NCBI RefSeq assembly: GCF_017741815.1
Contig: NZ_JAGHMF010000034.1
Location: 124,001 to 188,000 of the forward strand
DNA: 64,000 nt
Direction: 5' to 3'
DNA from: Rhizobium sp. 16-488-2b
Lineage (GTDB): Bacteria > Pseudomonadota > Alphaproteobacteria > Rhizobiales > Rhizobiaceae
The translations under genes and the position numbers were made by a program. The notes under the pieces are model-generated. The model saw only the letters and a list, made by a program, of their open reading frames with translations, did no database searches and had not been told where the DNA came from. This document shows, in pieces, positions 53,061 to 62,255 of the stretch (position 1 is the stretch's first letter; each line of letters opens with the position of its first letter).

Positions 53061-53903
53061 GTGACCATTTCAGTATCAGTACGCCAGGTCGTCGGACCTG
53101 AGGATGCCGCAAGGCGTGACACGCAGGGCCTGCGCGACGGCTTCGTGATCGAGAACCTGTTTCGCTCTGGCGAGGCCAATCTCACCTACAGCCATCTCGA
53201 TCGCATGATCGTCGGCGGCGTGGTGCCGGACACCAAGCCTATAGAGATCGCCGCAATCCCTGAGACCGGCACGGAGCGCTTTCTCGACCGGCGCGAGGCT
53301 GCCATCGTCAATATCGGCGGCGCCGGTACCGTCAGCGTAGGGGGTAAGGCTTACGAACTCGGCTTCCAGGAAGCGCTCTATATCGGAATGGGTGAGGGGG
53401 CCTTGAGCTTCGCCAGCAAGGATCCGGCCGCGCCTGCGCTCTTTTATCTCCTGAGCGCGCCAGCGCATCGGACCTGCCCGACAGTGCACATCACCCGTGA
53501 GATGGCTAGGAAGGTGGTTGTGGGTTCTGCGGAAGAATCCAACGCCCGCACCATCAATCAATATGTCCACCCTGATGTCTGCGACAGCTGCCAGTTGCTG
53601 GTGGGGCTGACCATGTTCGAGCCGGGTTCGGTCTGGAACACCATGCCGGCACATGTTCATGATCGCCGAATGGAGGTCTATCTCTATTTCGGCATGCAGG
53701 AGCAGACGCGCATCTTCCATTTCATGGGCGAACCCCGCGAGACGCGCCATGTCGTCTTGAAGAACCACGACGCGGTGCTGTCGCCCGGCTGGTCGATCCA
53801 TTCGGGTGCGGGAACCGGCCGCTACGCCTTCATCTGGGCCATGGCCGGCGATAACATGAGCTTCACCGACATGGACAAGGTGCCGATGGAAGACCTGCGA
53901 TGA
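53061..53903 (+). CDS. kduI: 5-keto-4-deoxyuronate isomerase KduI
   Basis: Zinc isomerase that converts 5-keto-4-deoxyuronate (4-deoxy-L-threo-5-hexosulose uronate) to 3-deoxy-D-glycero-2,5-hexodiulosonate after pectin or glycosaminoglycan lyase action. Family length is about 278 aa; this is 280 from the GTG at 53061, which follows GAAGGGG. The metal motif is AHVHDRRMEVYLYF (His, His, Glu), with the fourth ligand His in WSIHSGAGT; SHLDRMIVGG and YTLSF-like cupin strands flank it. Its start codon lies in the gap after the ATPase; its end overlaps kduD by four bases. Confidence 0.95.
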   Translation: MTISVSVRQVVGPEDAARRDTQGLRDGFVIENLFRSGEANLTYSHLDRMIVGGVVPDTKPIEIAAIPETGTERFLDRREAAIVNIGGAGTVSVGGKAYELGFQEALYIGMGEGALSFASKDPAAPALFYLLSAPAHRTCPTVHITREMARKVVVGSAEESNARTINQYVHPDVCDSCQLLVGLTMFEPGSVWNTMPAHVHDRRMEVYLYFGMQEQTRIFHFMGEPRETRHVVLKNHDAVLSPGWSIHSGAGTGRYAFIWAMAGDNMSFTDMDKVPMEDLR

Positions 53904-54655
53904 GCCTTTTCGATCTCACCGGCCGCTGGGCCATCGTCACCGGTGCCAATACCGGTATCGGCCAGGCCATCGCGGTTGGCTTGGCTGATGCGGGCGCCGA
54001 CGTTGTCGGCGTCGGCCGTTCGGCGATGGACGAGACAGCGGACGCGGTCACATCGACGGGGCGCCGGTTCGTATCGCTCAAGGCGGACCTGTCCGATACC
54101 GGGGAGGCGAAGGCGGTTGTCGAACGCGCCCTTGCCGCCGGCGCCTCGCCCGACATCCTCGTCAACAACGCCGGCATCATCCGCCGCGCTGATGCGCTGG
54201 AGTTTACGGAGGAGGATTGGGACGCGGTGCTCGACACCAACCTGAAATCGGTCTTCTTCCTCTGCCAGGCCTTCGCGAAGGCCGCGGTCGCGCGGCAATC
54301 GCCGGCAAAGATCATCAACATTGCCTCGCTCCTCTCCTTCCAGGGCGGCATCCGCATCCCGTCCTATACGGCGGCGAAAAGCGGGCTTGCGGGGATCACC
54401 AGGCTGATGGCGAACGAATGGGCCTCGAAGGGCATCAATGTGAACGCCATCGCGCCCGGTTATGTCGAAACCAACAATACCGAGGCGCTTCGCGCCGATG
54501 CCGAGCGCAGCGCCGATATCCTCAAGCGCATCCCCGCCGCCCGCTGGGCGAAAGCCGAGGATATGGTGGGCACGGCTGTCTATCTGGCGTCGCGCGCTTC
54601 CGATTATGTTCATGGTACGGTGCTGCCGGTCGATGGCGGCTGGCTTGCCCGATAG
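53900..54655 (+). CDS. kduD: 2-dehydro-3-deoxy-D-gluconate 5-dehydrogenase KduD
   Basis: SDR enzyme of 251 aa that reduces the KduI product to 2-keto-3-deoxygluconate with NADH. The Rossmann motif is TGANTGIGQAIAVGLADAGA, NNAG at about residue 88, Ser in NIASLLSFQGG, and YTAAKSG gives Tyr and Lys. GTVLPVDGGWLAR ends the fold as in KduD. It overlaps kduI (ATGA at 53900), so the pair is coupled. Confidence 0.93.
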   Translation: MSLFDLTGRWAIVTGANTGIGQAIAVGLADAGADVVGVGRSAMDETADAVTSTGRRFVSLKADLSDTGEAKAVVERALAAGASPDILVNNAGIIRRADALEFTEEDWDAVLDTNLKSVFFLCQAFAKAAVARQSPAKIINIASLLSFQGGIRIPSYTAAKSGLAGITRLMANEWASKGINVNAIAPGYVETNNTEALRADAERSADILKRIPAARWAKAEDMVGTAVYLASRASDYVHGTVLPVDGGWLAR

Positions 54656-54664
54656 GAGATGATA

Positions 54665-54994
54665 ATGGCCGATCACTACACCCTTCCCGATGACATCACC
54701 TGGACCGAAGTCGCGCCCGGCAACCGCCGCGCCGTACTGTCCCATCGCCCCGAGGCGATGCTTGTCGCCTTCCGCTTTGAACCCGGAGCGATCGGCGCGC
54801 TGCATTCACATCCGCATACGCAGGTGAGTTACGTCGCCGAGGGCGCCTTCGACGTCACCGTCGATGGCGTCACGACGAGGCTCGATGCCGGCTCGAGCTT
54901 CATTGTGGCACCTAATCTCGTGCACGGCGTCGTTGCCGTTGAGAAGGGACTGCTGATCGATACCTTCACGCCACGGCGCGATGATTTTCTATAG
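54665..54994 (+). CDS. kdgF: KdgF-like cupin of uronate breakdown
   Basis: Single-domain cupin of 109 aa. The metal motif HSHPHTQVSYVAEGAFDVTV (His, His, Gln) and second motif SSFIVAPNLVHGV with TFTPRRDDFL at the end match KdgF, which opens 4,5-unsaturated uronates to the linear keto form that KduI uses. Three ATGs lie together; 54665 is used because GGAG is six bases before it. Its place after kduI and kduD supports the assignment. Confidence 0.82.
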   Translation: MADHYTLPDDITWTEVAPGNRRAVLSHRPEAMLVAFRFEPGAIGALHSHPHTQVSYVAEGAFDVTVDGVTTRLDAGSSFIVAPNLVHGVVAVEKGLLIDTFTPRRDDFL

Positions 54995-55004
54995 AACCGC
55001 GGGC

Positions 55005-58000
55005 CTAGAAGCTCGTTACGAGGTTCATCTGGATGGCGTTGGAGCGGAGGCCTTTGCCAAACGCGCCGGAGTAGCTCAGCGTTAGCCGCGAAGACTTGGA
55101 AAGCTTCGCGGCAACGCCGATCTCCGCCACGACGGAATCGCGGGGCATTTCCGTGCCCGCGATGATGAAGGGTGAACTACCCGAAAACGTCATTCGGGAA
55201 TAGGGCGTTACATCACCCCCGATATGCCGCCAGCCCAGCAAGCCTGAAACCGAAAGAGGCAGTTCGCTTTCCGGCCAATCCATCGCCCAGCGCAATCCGA
55301 CCGTCGACGAGGTGATCGCGGCGTTTCCACCTGTTACCGAGAGCGCGGCATCGCCACCCTGCTCCTGAAAAGCATCGGTATCCAGATTGATGTAGGCGAG
55401 ATTGGCGAACGGCTGAACCTTGAGTGCGTCCCACTCGTAGGTCCACGAAAGATCCGCGAGAATCTGGCTGGTGGCGCTCGCATAATTTGCGGAGAGCTGG
55501 TCCGCAAATGTGCCGAATGCGATATCACGCCGCGTGGATGCTTCGTTGTGGGCATAGATGGCGCCGCCGGCGAATTGCATTGGGCCGAGGTCACCCATGG
55601 CATAAAGGCCGGCGTAGTAGGAATCCGTGCTTACCTTATCGAACGATTGTTGACCGTAGCCGACCACGCCGCCGACCCGCCAGTGATCGGAGACCGGCGC
55701 ATCGGCCCCGAACAGGGCGCCATTGAAGCGCGCATCGATCCCGGCCGCGTTGTCGCCGCCTGACAGGACGTTGGACGACAAGAATCCGGAGGTCCAGAAG
55801 GTTGCGTCGGTGTCTCGCTGATGTGGACCCCAGGCGATCTCGTCGAGGATCGCTTCGCGCGGAAGGCGGCTTTGCCATAGCAACGCGCTTTTCAGAGAGG
55901 CATGGGCTTCGCCGCTCAGTTGCGAAAAGGCACTCGCGGCAGTGGCGGAATCGAGCGATAGGACCGCGTCGTAGACGGCGCGGCCTGACCCCAGCGCTTC
56001 GACGGCCGCAGCGGTTGCCCGGCCATTTGCCGTGTCGGCCACGTCCGCGAATTGCACGCCGTTGCGATCCAGCCGCATGTCGATGGTGGTGGCGTCGTAT
56101 ATCAATGTTGGCGATAGAAATGCGAAATCGCTCGTCACGGTGTCGAACGTACCGGTTATGCTGCTGCCGTTCAGGATCGTATAGCTGGTTGCTGCCGCAT
56201 AGTTGCCGGCTGCTGCCTTGACGGCAAGCGTTCCCCCCTGGATGGAAATGGTGCCCGTTGCATCCACCCGGTCGGAAAGGCCGCTCGCCGCGATATCAAC
56301 CTGGTAGGTGGAGCCCGTGGCGAACGTCACGTCGCCACTGACGCCAAGCGTTGCGATCCCCGGGCCCGGCGTCAATATGCCGCCTGCGTTCACGAGGATG
56401 CCGCCGACAGTGCCGGCGCCGGAGAGCAGGCCGCCCTCGTCGATGTCAACGATGCCCGATATGGAGCCATCGTTGACTAGCGAGCCGCCGGAGACCGTGG
56501 CAGCGCCAGATATCGCCCCAGTGTTGGAAAATGTCCCGGCATTGTTTTGCAGCGCTGCAATTGTTCCGTCGTTTGCCGCGATGCCGGAATTCGTCACCGC
56601 CCCGGCTGTCGCGCCGCTATTGTTGATGAAGGTGCCGGCGGCGCCGACATCGACATTCGCCAATGTCGCGTTGTTGACAACGTTGCCACCGGCCACGGTG
56701 ATCAGGCCCGTAACCGCTCCACCCGCGTTGTTGGTGAATGTCCCGCCGTCGTTCTGTACGGAGGCGATCGTCCCTGCATTGGTGACGGTCCCGGCGTTCC
56801 TGACATCGCCGGCGGTGGCGCCGGTGTTGTTGACGAAGGCTGCTGCGGCGGCGACATCGGCATCGGTGATGACGAAGTTGTTCGTGACCGTTCCGCCTGC
56901 GACGGTGGTCGTCCCGACGACCGTGCCGCCGGCGTTGTTGGTGAAGCTGCCTGCGGTGTTGGTCAGGCTCGCGATGGTGCCGGCATTGGATGCAGTGCCG
57001 GCATTGGTGACGGTGCCTGCGGTCGCCCCACTGGTGTTGGCGAATGTGCCGGCCGTGCCGACATTGACGTTGTTCAGGCTTGCATTGTTCGTGACGCTGC
57101 CGCCGCTGATGTTCGTTCCGCCGGTAACGGTTCCGCCGGCATTGTTGGTGAACGTCCCGCCGTCGTTCTGCAGGGAGGCGATCGTCCCAGCGTTGGTGGC
57201 AGTCCCAGCATTTCTAACAGCGTCTGCTGTTGCTCCGGTGTTGTTGACGAAGCTTGCGGCCGCGGCGACATCGGCGTCTGTGATCACGAAATTGTTCGTG
57301 ACAGTTCCGCCTTCGACGATGGTCTTTCCGGTTATGGTTCCGCCGGCGTTGTTGGTGAAGCTGCCTGCTGTGTTCGTGAGGCTTGCGACTGTGCCGGCAT
57401 TGGAGCCGGTGCCGGCGTTCGTGACAGCGCCAGCTGTTGCACCACTATTGTTGACGAAGGTCGCCGCGGCGGCGACATCGGCGTCGGTGATAACGAAGTT
57501 GTTCGTTACCGTTCCACCCGAGACGGTCGTCTTTCCCGTCACTGTGCCATCGTTCGTGAAGCTGCCTGCTGTGTTCGTGACGTCGCCGACGGTTCCCGCG
57601 TTCGACGCGGTGCCGGCGTTCGTAATCTCGTCGATGATCGCTCCGCTGTTATTGACGAGCGTTGCGCCTGTGGAGACGTTGACCTGACCTGTGGTGCCGT
57701 TGTTCGTGAGTGCGGTTCCGGTCCCAACGATTGCGCTGCCGAGTGTACCGTTGACGGAAACATTGCCATTGTTGAGATTGAGCTGACCGTTGAGCTGGCC
57801 ATCGAGGGAGAGGCTGCCGCCATCGAGGCTGACGTTCGAGTTCACTACGCCGCCGCTGTTTATGCTGACGCTACCTGACGTGATCGTCGTGCCATTCGTG
57901 CTGGTCAACACACCGGTGTTGCTAATGGTGACGTTGCCGCCATCCACATCAAGATGGCCTACCGTCACGTCGTTCGAGACTTGCGGAGAGCCCGCGTCGA

Positions 58001-58181
58001 CGCGGGCTGTATCGTTGGCATCGGGGGCAGCAGGGGTCCAGTTTGACGAATTGCTGAAGTCGTTGTCAGGGTTGCCACCGGCCCAGGTGGATTGCGCAAA
58101 GCCATGGGTGGGCAATGCGATGGACGCCAGCGCCGTAAATAAGCCTAGACGGCGAGAAAATGCCGGGAATAGTTGTCTCAT
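55005..58181 (-). CDS. Type V autotransporter with long repeat passenger
   Basis: A 1058-aa outer-membrane autotransporter. A signal peptide (ending near HGFAQ) is followed by an Asn/Thr/Gly-rich passenger of about 650 residues with repeated NNxGxxxGxVTNAGTASNAGT-type strands (a beta-helix), a junction with GILTPGPGIATLGVSGDVTF, and a C-terminal beta-barrel of about 270 residues starting near DATFWTSGFLSS and ending in the outer-membrane Phe (LVTSF). The ATG at 58181 is chosen over one 18 codons earlier because the signal starts there. It is probably a surface adhesin; no protease motif is visible. Confidence 0.88.
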   Translation of the reverse strand: MRQLFPAFSRRLGLFTALASIALPTHGFAQSTWAGGNPDNDFSNSSNWTPAAPDANDTARVDAGSPQVSNDVTVGHLDVDGGNVTISNTGVLTSTNGTTITSGSVSINSGGVVNSNVSLDGGSLSLDGQLNGQLNLNNGNVSVNGTLGSAIVGTGTALTNNGTTGQVNVSTGATLVNNSGAIIDEITNAGTASNAGTVGDVTNTAGSFTNDGTVTGKTTVSGGTVTNNFVITDADVAAAATFVNNSGATAGAVTNAGTGSNAGTVASLTNTAGSFTNNAGGTITGKTIVEGGTVTNNFVITDADVAAAASFVNNTGATADAVRNAGTATNAGTIASLQNDGGTFTNNAGGTVTGGTNISGGSVTNNASLNNVNVGTAGTFANTSGATAGTVTNAGTASNAGTIASLTNTAGSFTNNAGGTVVGTTTVAGGTVTNNFVITDADVAAAAAFVNNTGATAGDVRNAGTVTNAGTIASVQNDGGTFTNNAGGAVTGLITVAGGNVVNNATLANVDVGAAGTFINNSGATAGAVTNSGIAANDGTIAALQNNAGTFSNTGAISGAATVSGGSLVNDGSISGIVDIDEGGLLSGAGTVGGILVNAGGILTPGPGIATLGVSGDVTFATGSTYQVDIAASGLSDRVDATGTISIQGGTLAVKAAAGNYAAATSYTILNGSSITGTFDTVTSDFAFLSPTLIYDATTIDMRLDRNGVQFADVADTANGRATAAAVEALGSGRAVYDAVLSLDSATAASAFSQLSGEAHASLKSALLWQSRLPREAILDEIAWGPHQRDTDATFWTSGFLSSNVLSGGDNAAGIDARFNGALFGADAPVSDHWRVGGVVGYGQQSFDKVSTDSYYAGLYAMGDLGPMQFAGGAIYAHNEASTRRDIAFGTFADQLSANYASATSQILADLSWTYEWDALKVQPFANLAYINLDTDAFQEQGGDAALSVTGGNAAITSSTVGLRWAMDWPESELPLSVSGLLGWRHIGGDVTPYSRMTFSGSSPFIIAGTEMPRDSVVAEIGVAAKLSKSSRLTLSYSGAFGKGLRSNAIQMNLVTSF
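56520..57620 (-). repeat. Internal repeats of the autotransporter passenger
   Basis: Imperfect repeats centred on FVITDADVAAAA and SFTNNAGG, with the intervening ATAG-V-NAGT-NAGT block recurring several times. The DNA copies stay similar enough for recombination and length change between strains. Confidence 0.7.
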
Positions 58182-58453
58182 CTGCAGGCCGACGCTTAGC
58201 GGACACCCGCCTGACGTCAGCGGGATGGTTAACAATTCCTATCGGCAGCGTGGTTAACGAAGGTTAAATTGTTGGCGGTGGCGGCTATTCATCACTGGAT
58301 TATCAGAATGGCTGCTTCTCCGCTTGCAACATGGTTTGCCGCCGGAGTAAGCATCTGCCGATCAAATGGGCATCGACGTGGTGCGGCAAATCGTGAACAA
58401 GATTGTCGCCGGAACCTCGTCACGGAATGGCGTCACGGAGCGCCTTTAAAATC

Positions 58454-59371
58454 ATGAACAGGCAGGCGGCTCTTGTCGCGGGCGGAAACGCCGTTTTGGT
58501 TGGTATCGTCCTGATGCTCGTCGGCGATTTCATGTTCGCCCTCAACGACGCCATGGGCAAATGGCTCGTGGCGAGCTTTTCCGTCGGCCAGGTTCTGCTC
58601 GTTCGCTCGCTTGGCGCGTTTTTCGTGCTCGGGCCGATGTTGTCGCGCCAACCGATCGCCTCGCTCTATCGAGTGGAGAAACCGCAATGGCAATTGGTGC
58701 GCGTGATTCTCGCCACCGCCGATACCGGGCTGTTCTATGCTGCCGTTGCCTATCTTCCGCTGGCCGACGTCATGACGTTCTACATGGCCGGTCCAATCTA
58801 CGTCGCGGCGCTCTCGCATTTTCTCCTTGGAGAACGGATCGGCTGGCGGCGCTGGCTGGCGGTCCTGATCGGCTTCTTGGGTGTCGTCATCGCGCTGCGC
58901 CCATCTTCGGCCATGCTATCCTGGCCTTCGATGTTTGGCCTCATCGGCAGCATTTCCTTTTCGCTCACCCTGGTGCTCGGTCGCGTGCTGCGATCGACGC
59001 CTGATGCCACGCTCGTGACGTTGCAGACGCTTGGATGTCTCGCTGTCGGGGCGGTGCTTAGCGTCGGAAGTTGGAGTGCGTTTAGTGGAGCCCAACTACT
59101 GGCGTTGTTGCTGCTCGGTGTCGTGTCCTGTTCTGCGCATCTAATGATCACGCGCTCGCTGAAGCTCGCACCCGCCTCGCTGCTGGCGCCGCTTCAATAC
59201 ACTTTGCTGCTATGGGCGATCCTCTTCGGCTGGATGTTCTTCGGCGAGTTTCCCGATCGACAGACGCTGATCGGCGCTGCTGTGATCGTGCTGGCGGGCT
59301 TGTTCATCTTCCACCGCGCCAAGGTGAAGGATGTCGAGCCGCTGGTGCCGAACGATGCGAGCCATGGGTAA
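58454..59371 (+). CDS. EamA-family (drug/metabolite) transporter
   Basis: DMT-superfamily permease of about 305 aa with ten predicted helices in two EamA halves (FMFALNDAMGKWLVASF and SLKLAPASLLAPLQYTLLLW). The first half has the typical GEPQWQLVR-like junction and LADVMTFYMAGPIYVAALSH. The ATG at 58454 (MNRQAALVAGG) is used; the longer frame runs through an unlikely hydrophilic stretch. It is divergent from the autotransporter and its substrate is unknown. Confidence 0.87.
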   Translation: MNRQAALVAGGNAVLVGIVLMLVGDFMFALNDAMGKWLVASFSVGQVLLVRSLGAFFVLGPMLSRQPIASLYRVEKPQWQLVRVILATADTGLFYAAVAYLPLADVMTFYMAGPIYVAALSHFLLGERIGWRRWLAVLIGFLGVVIALRPSSAMLSWPSMFGLIGSISFSLTLVLGRVLRSTPDATLVTLQTLGCLAVGAVLSVGSWSAFSGAQLLALLLLGVVSCSAHLMITRSLKLAPASLLAPLQYTLLLWAILFGWMFFGEFPDRQTLIGAAVIVLAGLFIFHRAKVKDVEPLVPNDASHG

Positions 59372-59427
59372 GGATTGGCCGTGGATCTGCCAATCTAGTG
59401 CAAAGCTTTCAGTATGCGATGTACGCA

Positions 59428-59736
59428 CTAGATCCCGGATCCATCAAGCTGCAGCATGTCGTCACCTTCCCAAGGGGAGGGCAGCGAGCTTTGGCCGACA
59501 TTGGCTGAAGGCATCGGCATCCAGCATTTCAGTTCCGGATCGGGATATTCGATGATGCGACCGGGCGCGGAATCGGATGAGCGCCAGCCTTCCGAACCGA
59601 ACCGATCGCCGTTCGACCAGTAGGCAAGATCGACCTGAGCCGGTCCCTGTTCGGACGGATGGATCGTCACCAGAATCCGGCTGCCGTCCTTCGGCGCGCT
59701 TGCCATGTGGCGCCACTGGTTTGCGTTTTCCATCAT
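59428..59736 (-). CDS. Small DUF551-like protein
   Basis: A 102-aa protein with the pattern W-MASAPKDGSRILV, DLAYWSNGDRFGSEGWRSSDSA and ELKCWMPMP, which is recurrent in rhizobial small proteins and recalls DUF551. Function unknown. GGGAGGACG lies before tandem ATGs at 59736 and 59733. It is convergent with the EamA gene. Confidence 0.68.
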   Translation of the reverse strand: MMENANQWRHMASAPKDGSRILVTIHPSEQGPAQVDLAYWSNGDRFGSEGWRSSDSAPGRIIEYPDPELKCWMPMPSANVGQSSLPSPWEGDDMLQLDGSGI

Positions 59737-59830
59737 CGTCCTCCCACATTGCTGCAATTCACAAGTGTGGCGTCGCCGTTGAAAACGTCAACTCAAACTT
59801 CGCGAAATCCCCTCGGCAATTTCGCCAATT

Positions 59831-60469
59831 TCAAACTGGGAGTGGCGGCATCGGCGGCGCGTCGAGCCCAGCAAACGGGTCACGCCACGCGTCGATGTCA
59901 TTCAAGCGATCCGACCAGCGCTGGATGGCGGGATAGTCCGAGATCGGCAGTTTCGCGGCATCGTTGAAAGGCAGGAAGGTTGCCATGCGAAAATCCGCGA
60001 AGGAGATCGCGTCGCCAACGAGCCACATGTGATCGGCAAGCTCGGCCTCAAGCAGGGCCGCCGCCCTGTGGAACTGCTTCAGTCCGATTTCGACCTGCGC
60101 TTCGTCACAGGTGCCAATCCCATAACGCGGTTTCGTCCCGCGCTCCCAATGGACCGCGTCACACGCCTTCACGAAATTATCCTTTGCCCAACTGATCCAT
60201 CGGATCATCTCCGGCTCGTCGTCATCGGTGCGCCAGAAATTCGACCCGGTATGCCGGGACAGATAACAAGCGATCGCGTCGGTCTCCCATAGCGATCGTC
60301 CGGGGCGTTCGAGGATCGGAAGGAGGAGATTGGGATTAAGGGGGAGGTATCGTTCCGATTGCCCGGGCTCCAGAGGAGCAGCGAACTCAAATTCGATGTT
60401 TGCGTCCAGATGCCTGGCAACGGCAACGGCGAGACGTGGGTTTGGATTTCTGCTGAAATAGAGCTTCAT
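59831..60469 (-). CDS. Glutathione S-transferase family protein
   Basis: A 212-aa GST. N-terminal thioredoxin-like half with MKLYFSRNPNPRLAVAVARH and the cis-Pro region LLLPILERPG then ETDAIACYLSR; C-terminal helical half with GDAISFADFRMATFLPF. The Ser near position 6 may be the glutathione-activating residue. Substrate unknown; it may detoxify or transfer thiols. Monocistronic. Confidence 0.87.
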   Translation of the reverse strand: MKLYFSRNPNPRLAVAVARHLDANIEFEFAAPLEPGQSERYLPLNPNLLLPILERPGRSLWETDAIACYLSRHTGSNFWRTDDDEPEMIRWISWAKDNFVKACDAVHWERGTKPRYGIGTCDEAQVEIGLKQFHRAAALLEAELADHMWLVGDAISFADFRMATFLPFNDAAKLPISDYPAIQRWSDRLNDIDAWRDPFAGLDAPPMPPLPV

Positions 60470-60622
60470 GCCGGTCTCCCTTCAGTGCTTTGCCCGTCTA
60501 GGACGAACGAGGATCTGCCTTGCCGACACTATCGGATGACAATCCCGTCCGGCGGACCTGGCGAAGGAGCGGGATGGTCGAAGATTATTCAGTTTTAAGG
60601 TCGACTGTAATATCGCTTGCCG

Positions 60623-61018
60623 TCAACGGCTTTCCGCGCTGCTTTTCGACGCCCGCGACCACGGCCACTGACCGTCGATCTCGGCTTCGAGAGAAAAGCT
60701 CAGGAACGTCCTGATCATAACGATCAGCCCGAGCAGGCCGACGCTTTCCCATGTCAGGGGCGAGATGATCGTCGCGATGATATCCGCGCCGATCAGGATT
60801 TCGAGGCCGAGCAAGATGCCGCGTCCGAGGTTCGCGCGATATCTGTCGTAGGCGTCATGCTTCGCGGAGGACATCAGATCTCTAACGTAACTCACCGTCG
60901 CGACAACCACGCCGATCAGGATGACGCCGACGCCGAAGAATTCGAGGCCCGATGCCATGGGCTTGAGGATCGGAGCGATCAGACTTGCTAATCCGCCGAC
61001 TTCGCCAACATTATCCAT
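60623..61018 (-). CDS. DUF1622 family membrane protein
   Basis: A 131-aa protein with three to four hydrophobic segments (LEFFGVGVILIGVVVATVSY, GRGILLGLEILIGADIIATI, then VGLLGLIVMIRTFLSFSLE). This is the DUF1622 pattern with RTFLSFSLEAEIDG at the end. Function unknown. The ATG at 61018 is preceded by GGAAGGATTG; the longer open frame lies across the neighbouring gap and is not credible. Confidence 0.82.
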   Translation of the reverse strand: MDNVGEVGGLASLIAPILKPMASGLEFFGVGVILIGVVVATVSYVRDLMSSAKHDAYDRYRANLGRGILLGLEILIGADIIATIISPLTWESVGLLGLIVMIRTFLSFSLEAEIDGQWPWSRASKSSAESR

Positions 61019-61064
61019 TGCAGCAATCCTTCCGCTTTTGTCCGCTAGTCGTGGGTCAAAAATC

Positions 61065-61742
61065 TTATGCTTCGGCACCTGCGGTGCTGGCGAAGAGAGC
61101 GATCGTGGCCAGGATGGCTGGCAGGGTGAAGGCTGCAGCCGGAGCGAACATGTAACCGGCGGCACCGAGGCCGCAGCCGAGGGCGAATGTGATAACCGCC
61201 GTGCCCATTTTCACGATCCGCGCCTTTAGCGCAGCCGTCTCTTCCGATTTCGCGCTGACCAGGAGGTCGGCGAGGTCGAGCATGATCTGCGTTGTCGTCC
61301 CGGTCATCAAGGTGGACGGGGGCGCCTTCGACAGGTGTGCCCTGTGAAGCCCGTTCTGAATGGCCATCGCGGAAACAAGAGCAAGTCCAACGACAAGCGT
61401 CACGATGTTTTCGTCCGCGTGAAATGGTCCATGATAGAGCGCGAAGATCGCTACACCGGTGAGAAGAGCCAGCTTCACGATCAGCATCGGGCGGATCGGG
61501 GATCGATCGGCAGCCTGCAATTTCAAGCAGGCCAGACGCGATGCGAAGACGACGAAACAGAATACGGGAAGTGCCAAAAGCTTCGATAATGCTCCGCCCA
61601 GACCGAGTGCCGCCGTTGCGCCAAGCGTGACGAAGTTCCCGGTGACGTGGGCGGTGAACAGACCCGATAGCGCGAGAAATCCGAGCGTGTCCACATAGCC
61701 TGCGTTGAAGCTCAGGAGTTGGGGGAGGGAGGGCAGCTTCAT
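61065..61742 (-). CDS. DUF1275 (YoaK-like) membrane protein
   Basis: A 225-aa protein with about six hydrophobic segments. The signature is FNAGYVDTLGFLALSGLFTAHVTGNFVTLG near the N-terminus and GLHRAHLSKAPPSTLMTGTTTQIMLDLADLL in the middle, typical of DUF1275 (YoaK) proteins, which have no settled function. The ATG at 61742 fits the family start; the longer frame is rejected because it lacks a ribosome site and extends through hydrophilic, non-family sequence. Confidence 0.87.
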   Translation of the reverse strand: MKLPSLPQLLSFNAGYVDTLGFLALSGLFTAHVTGNFVTLGATAALGLGGALSKLLALPVFCFVVFASRLACLKLQAADRSPIRPMLIVKLALLTGVAIFALYHGPFHADENIVTLVVGLALVSAMAIQNGLHRAHLSKAPPSTLMTGTTTQIMLDLADLLVSAKSEETAALKARIVKMGTAVITFALGCGLGAAGYMFAPAAAFTLPAILATIALFASTAGAEA

Positions 61743-61994
61743 GATCTCAATCTCAATTCTTCTCAAGTGGCGACGAACTGAACGGCGGTTTGAAGCCGCC
61801 TTGGCGAAGCTCGCGTTCGTCTGATGAGGAGATATTGAAGGGAAGTGCCTTGGCGAACAATTGCACGAATGATTTCGATTTAATTGCGCTAGATGCAATT
61901 ATCGATCCACCCTCGGCCCCGCGCACTGAGGTCTCTCGGCGATCGAGTGCCACCTTCTAGCGCGCCGTTATTTGCACCGGCCAGGTGGTGTTTG

Positions 61995-62252
61995 TCAGAC
62001 GGTCGTCTCAGTCCTGGGTGTCGTCTTCGACACCGGCCGTTTGATCAGCGGCACAGCCTGCAACACCAAGGGGCTCAGCCCGTTTTTATCCTGCTCCAGT
62101 ATCTCGAACAGTTGCCGGCGCATGCGCGGCTCCCAGAACTTGTTGATGTGCGAGGCCACGCCTTGCGCGGCCTCGGCTTCCGGCTGGGTCGCGAAGAATC
62201 CTGCGATCTGGTTCGCCATATAGACAAGCTTATCATGGGTGCCGTGTGACAT
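61995..62252 (-). CDS. fdsD: NAD-dependent formate dehydrogenase subunit delta
   Basis: An 85-aa accessory subunit. MANQIAGFFATQPEAEAAQG, IAxHINKFWEPRMR and LVLQAVPLI are the FdsD pattern. FdsD supports assembly or cofactor insertion of the molybdenum enzyme FdsGBA. It starts three bases after fdsA ends, the usual last position in fds operons. Confidence 0.9.
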   Translation of the reverse strand: MSHGTHDKLVYMANQIAGFFATQPEAEAAQGVASHINKFWEPRMRRQLFEILEQDKNGLSPLVLQAVPLIKRPVSKTTPRTETTV

Positions 62253-62255
62253 CGC

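Noticed and set aside
56308..57878. Long plus-strand open frames opposite the autotransporter repeats
   Set aside because: They mirror the repeat pattern of the real gene and have no signal peptide, domain or ribosome site.
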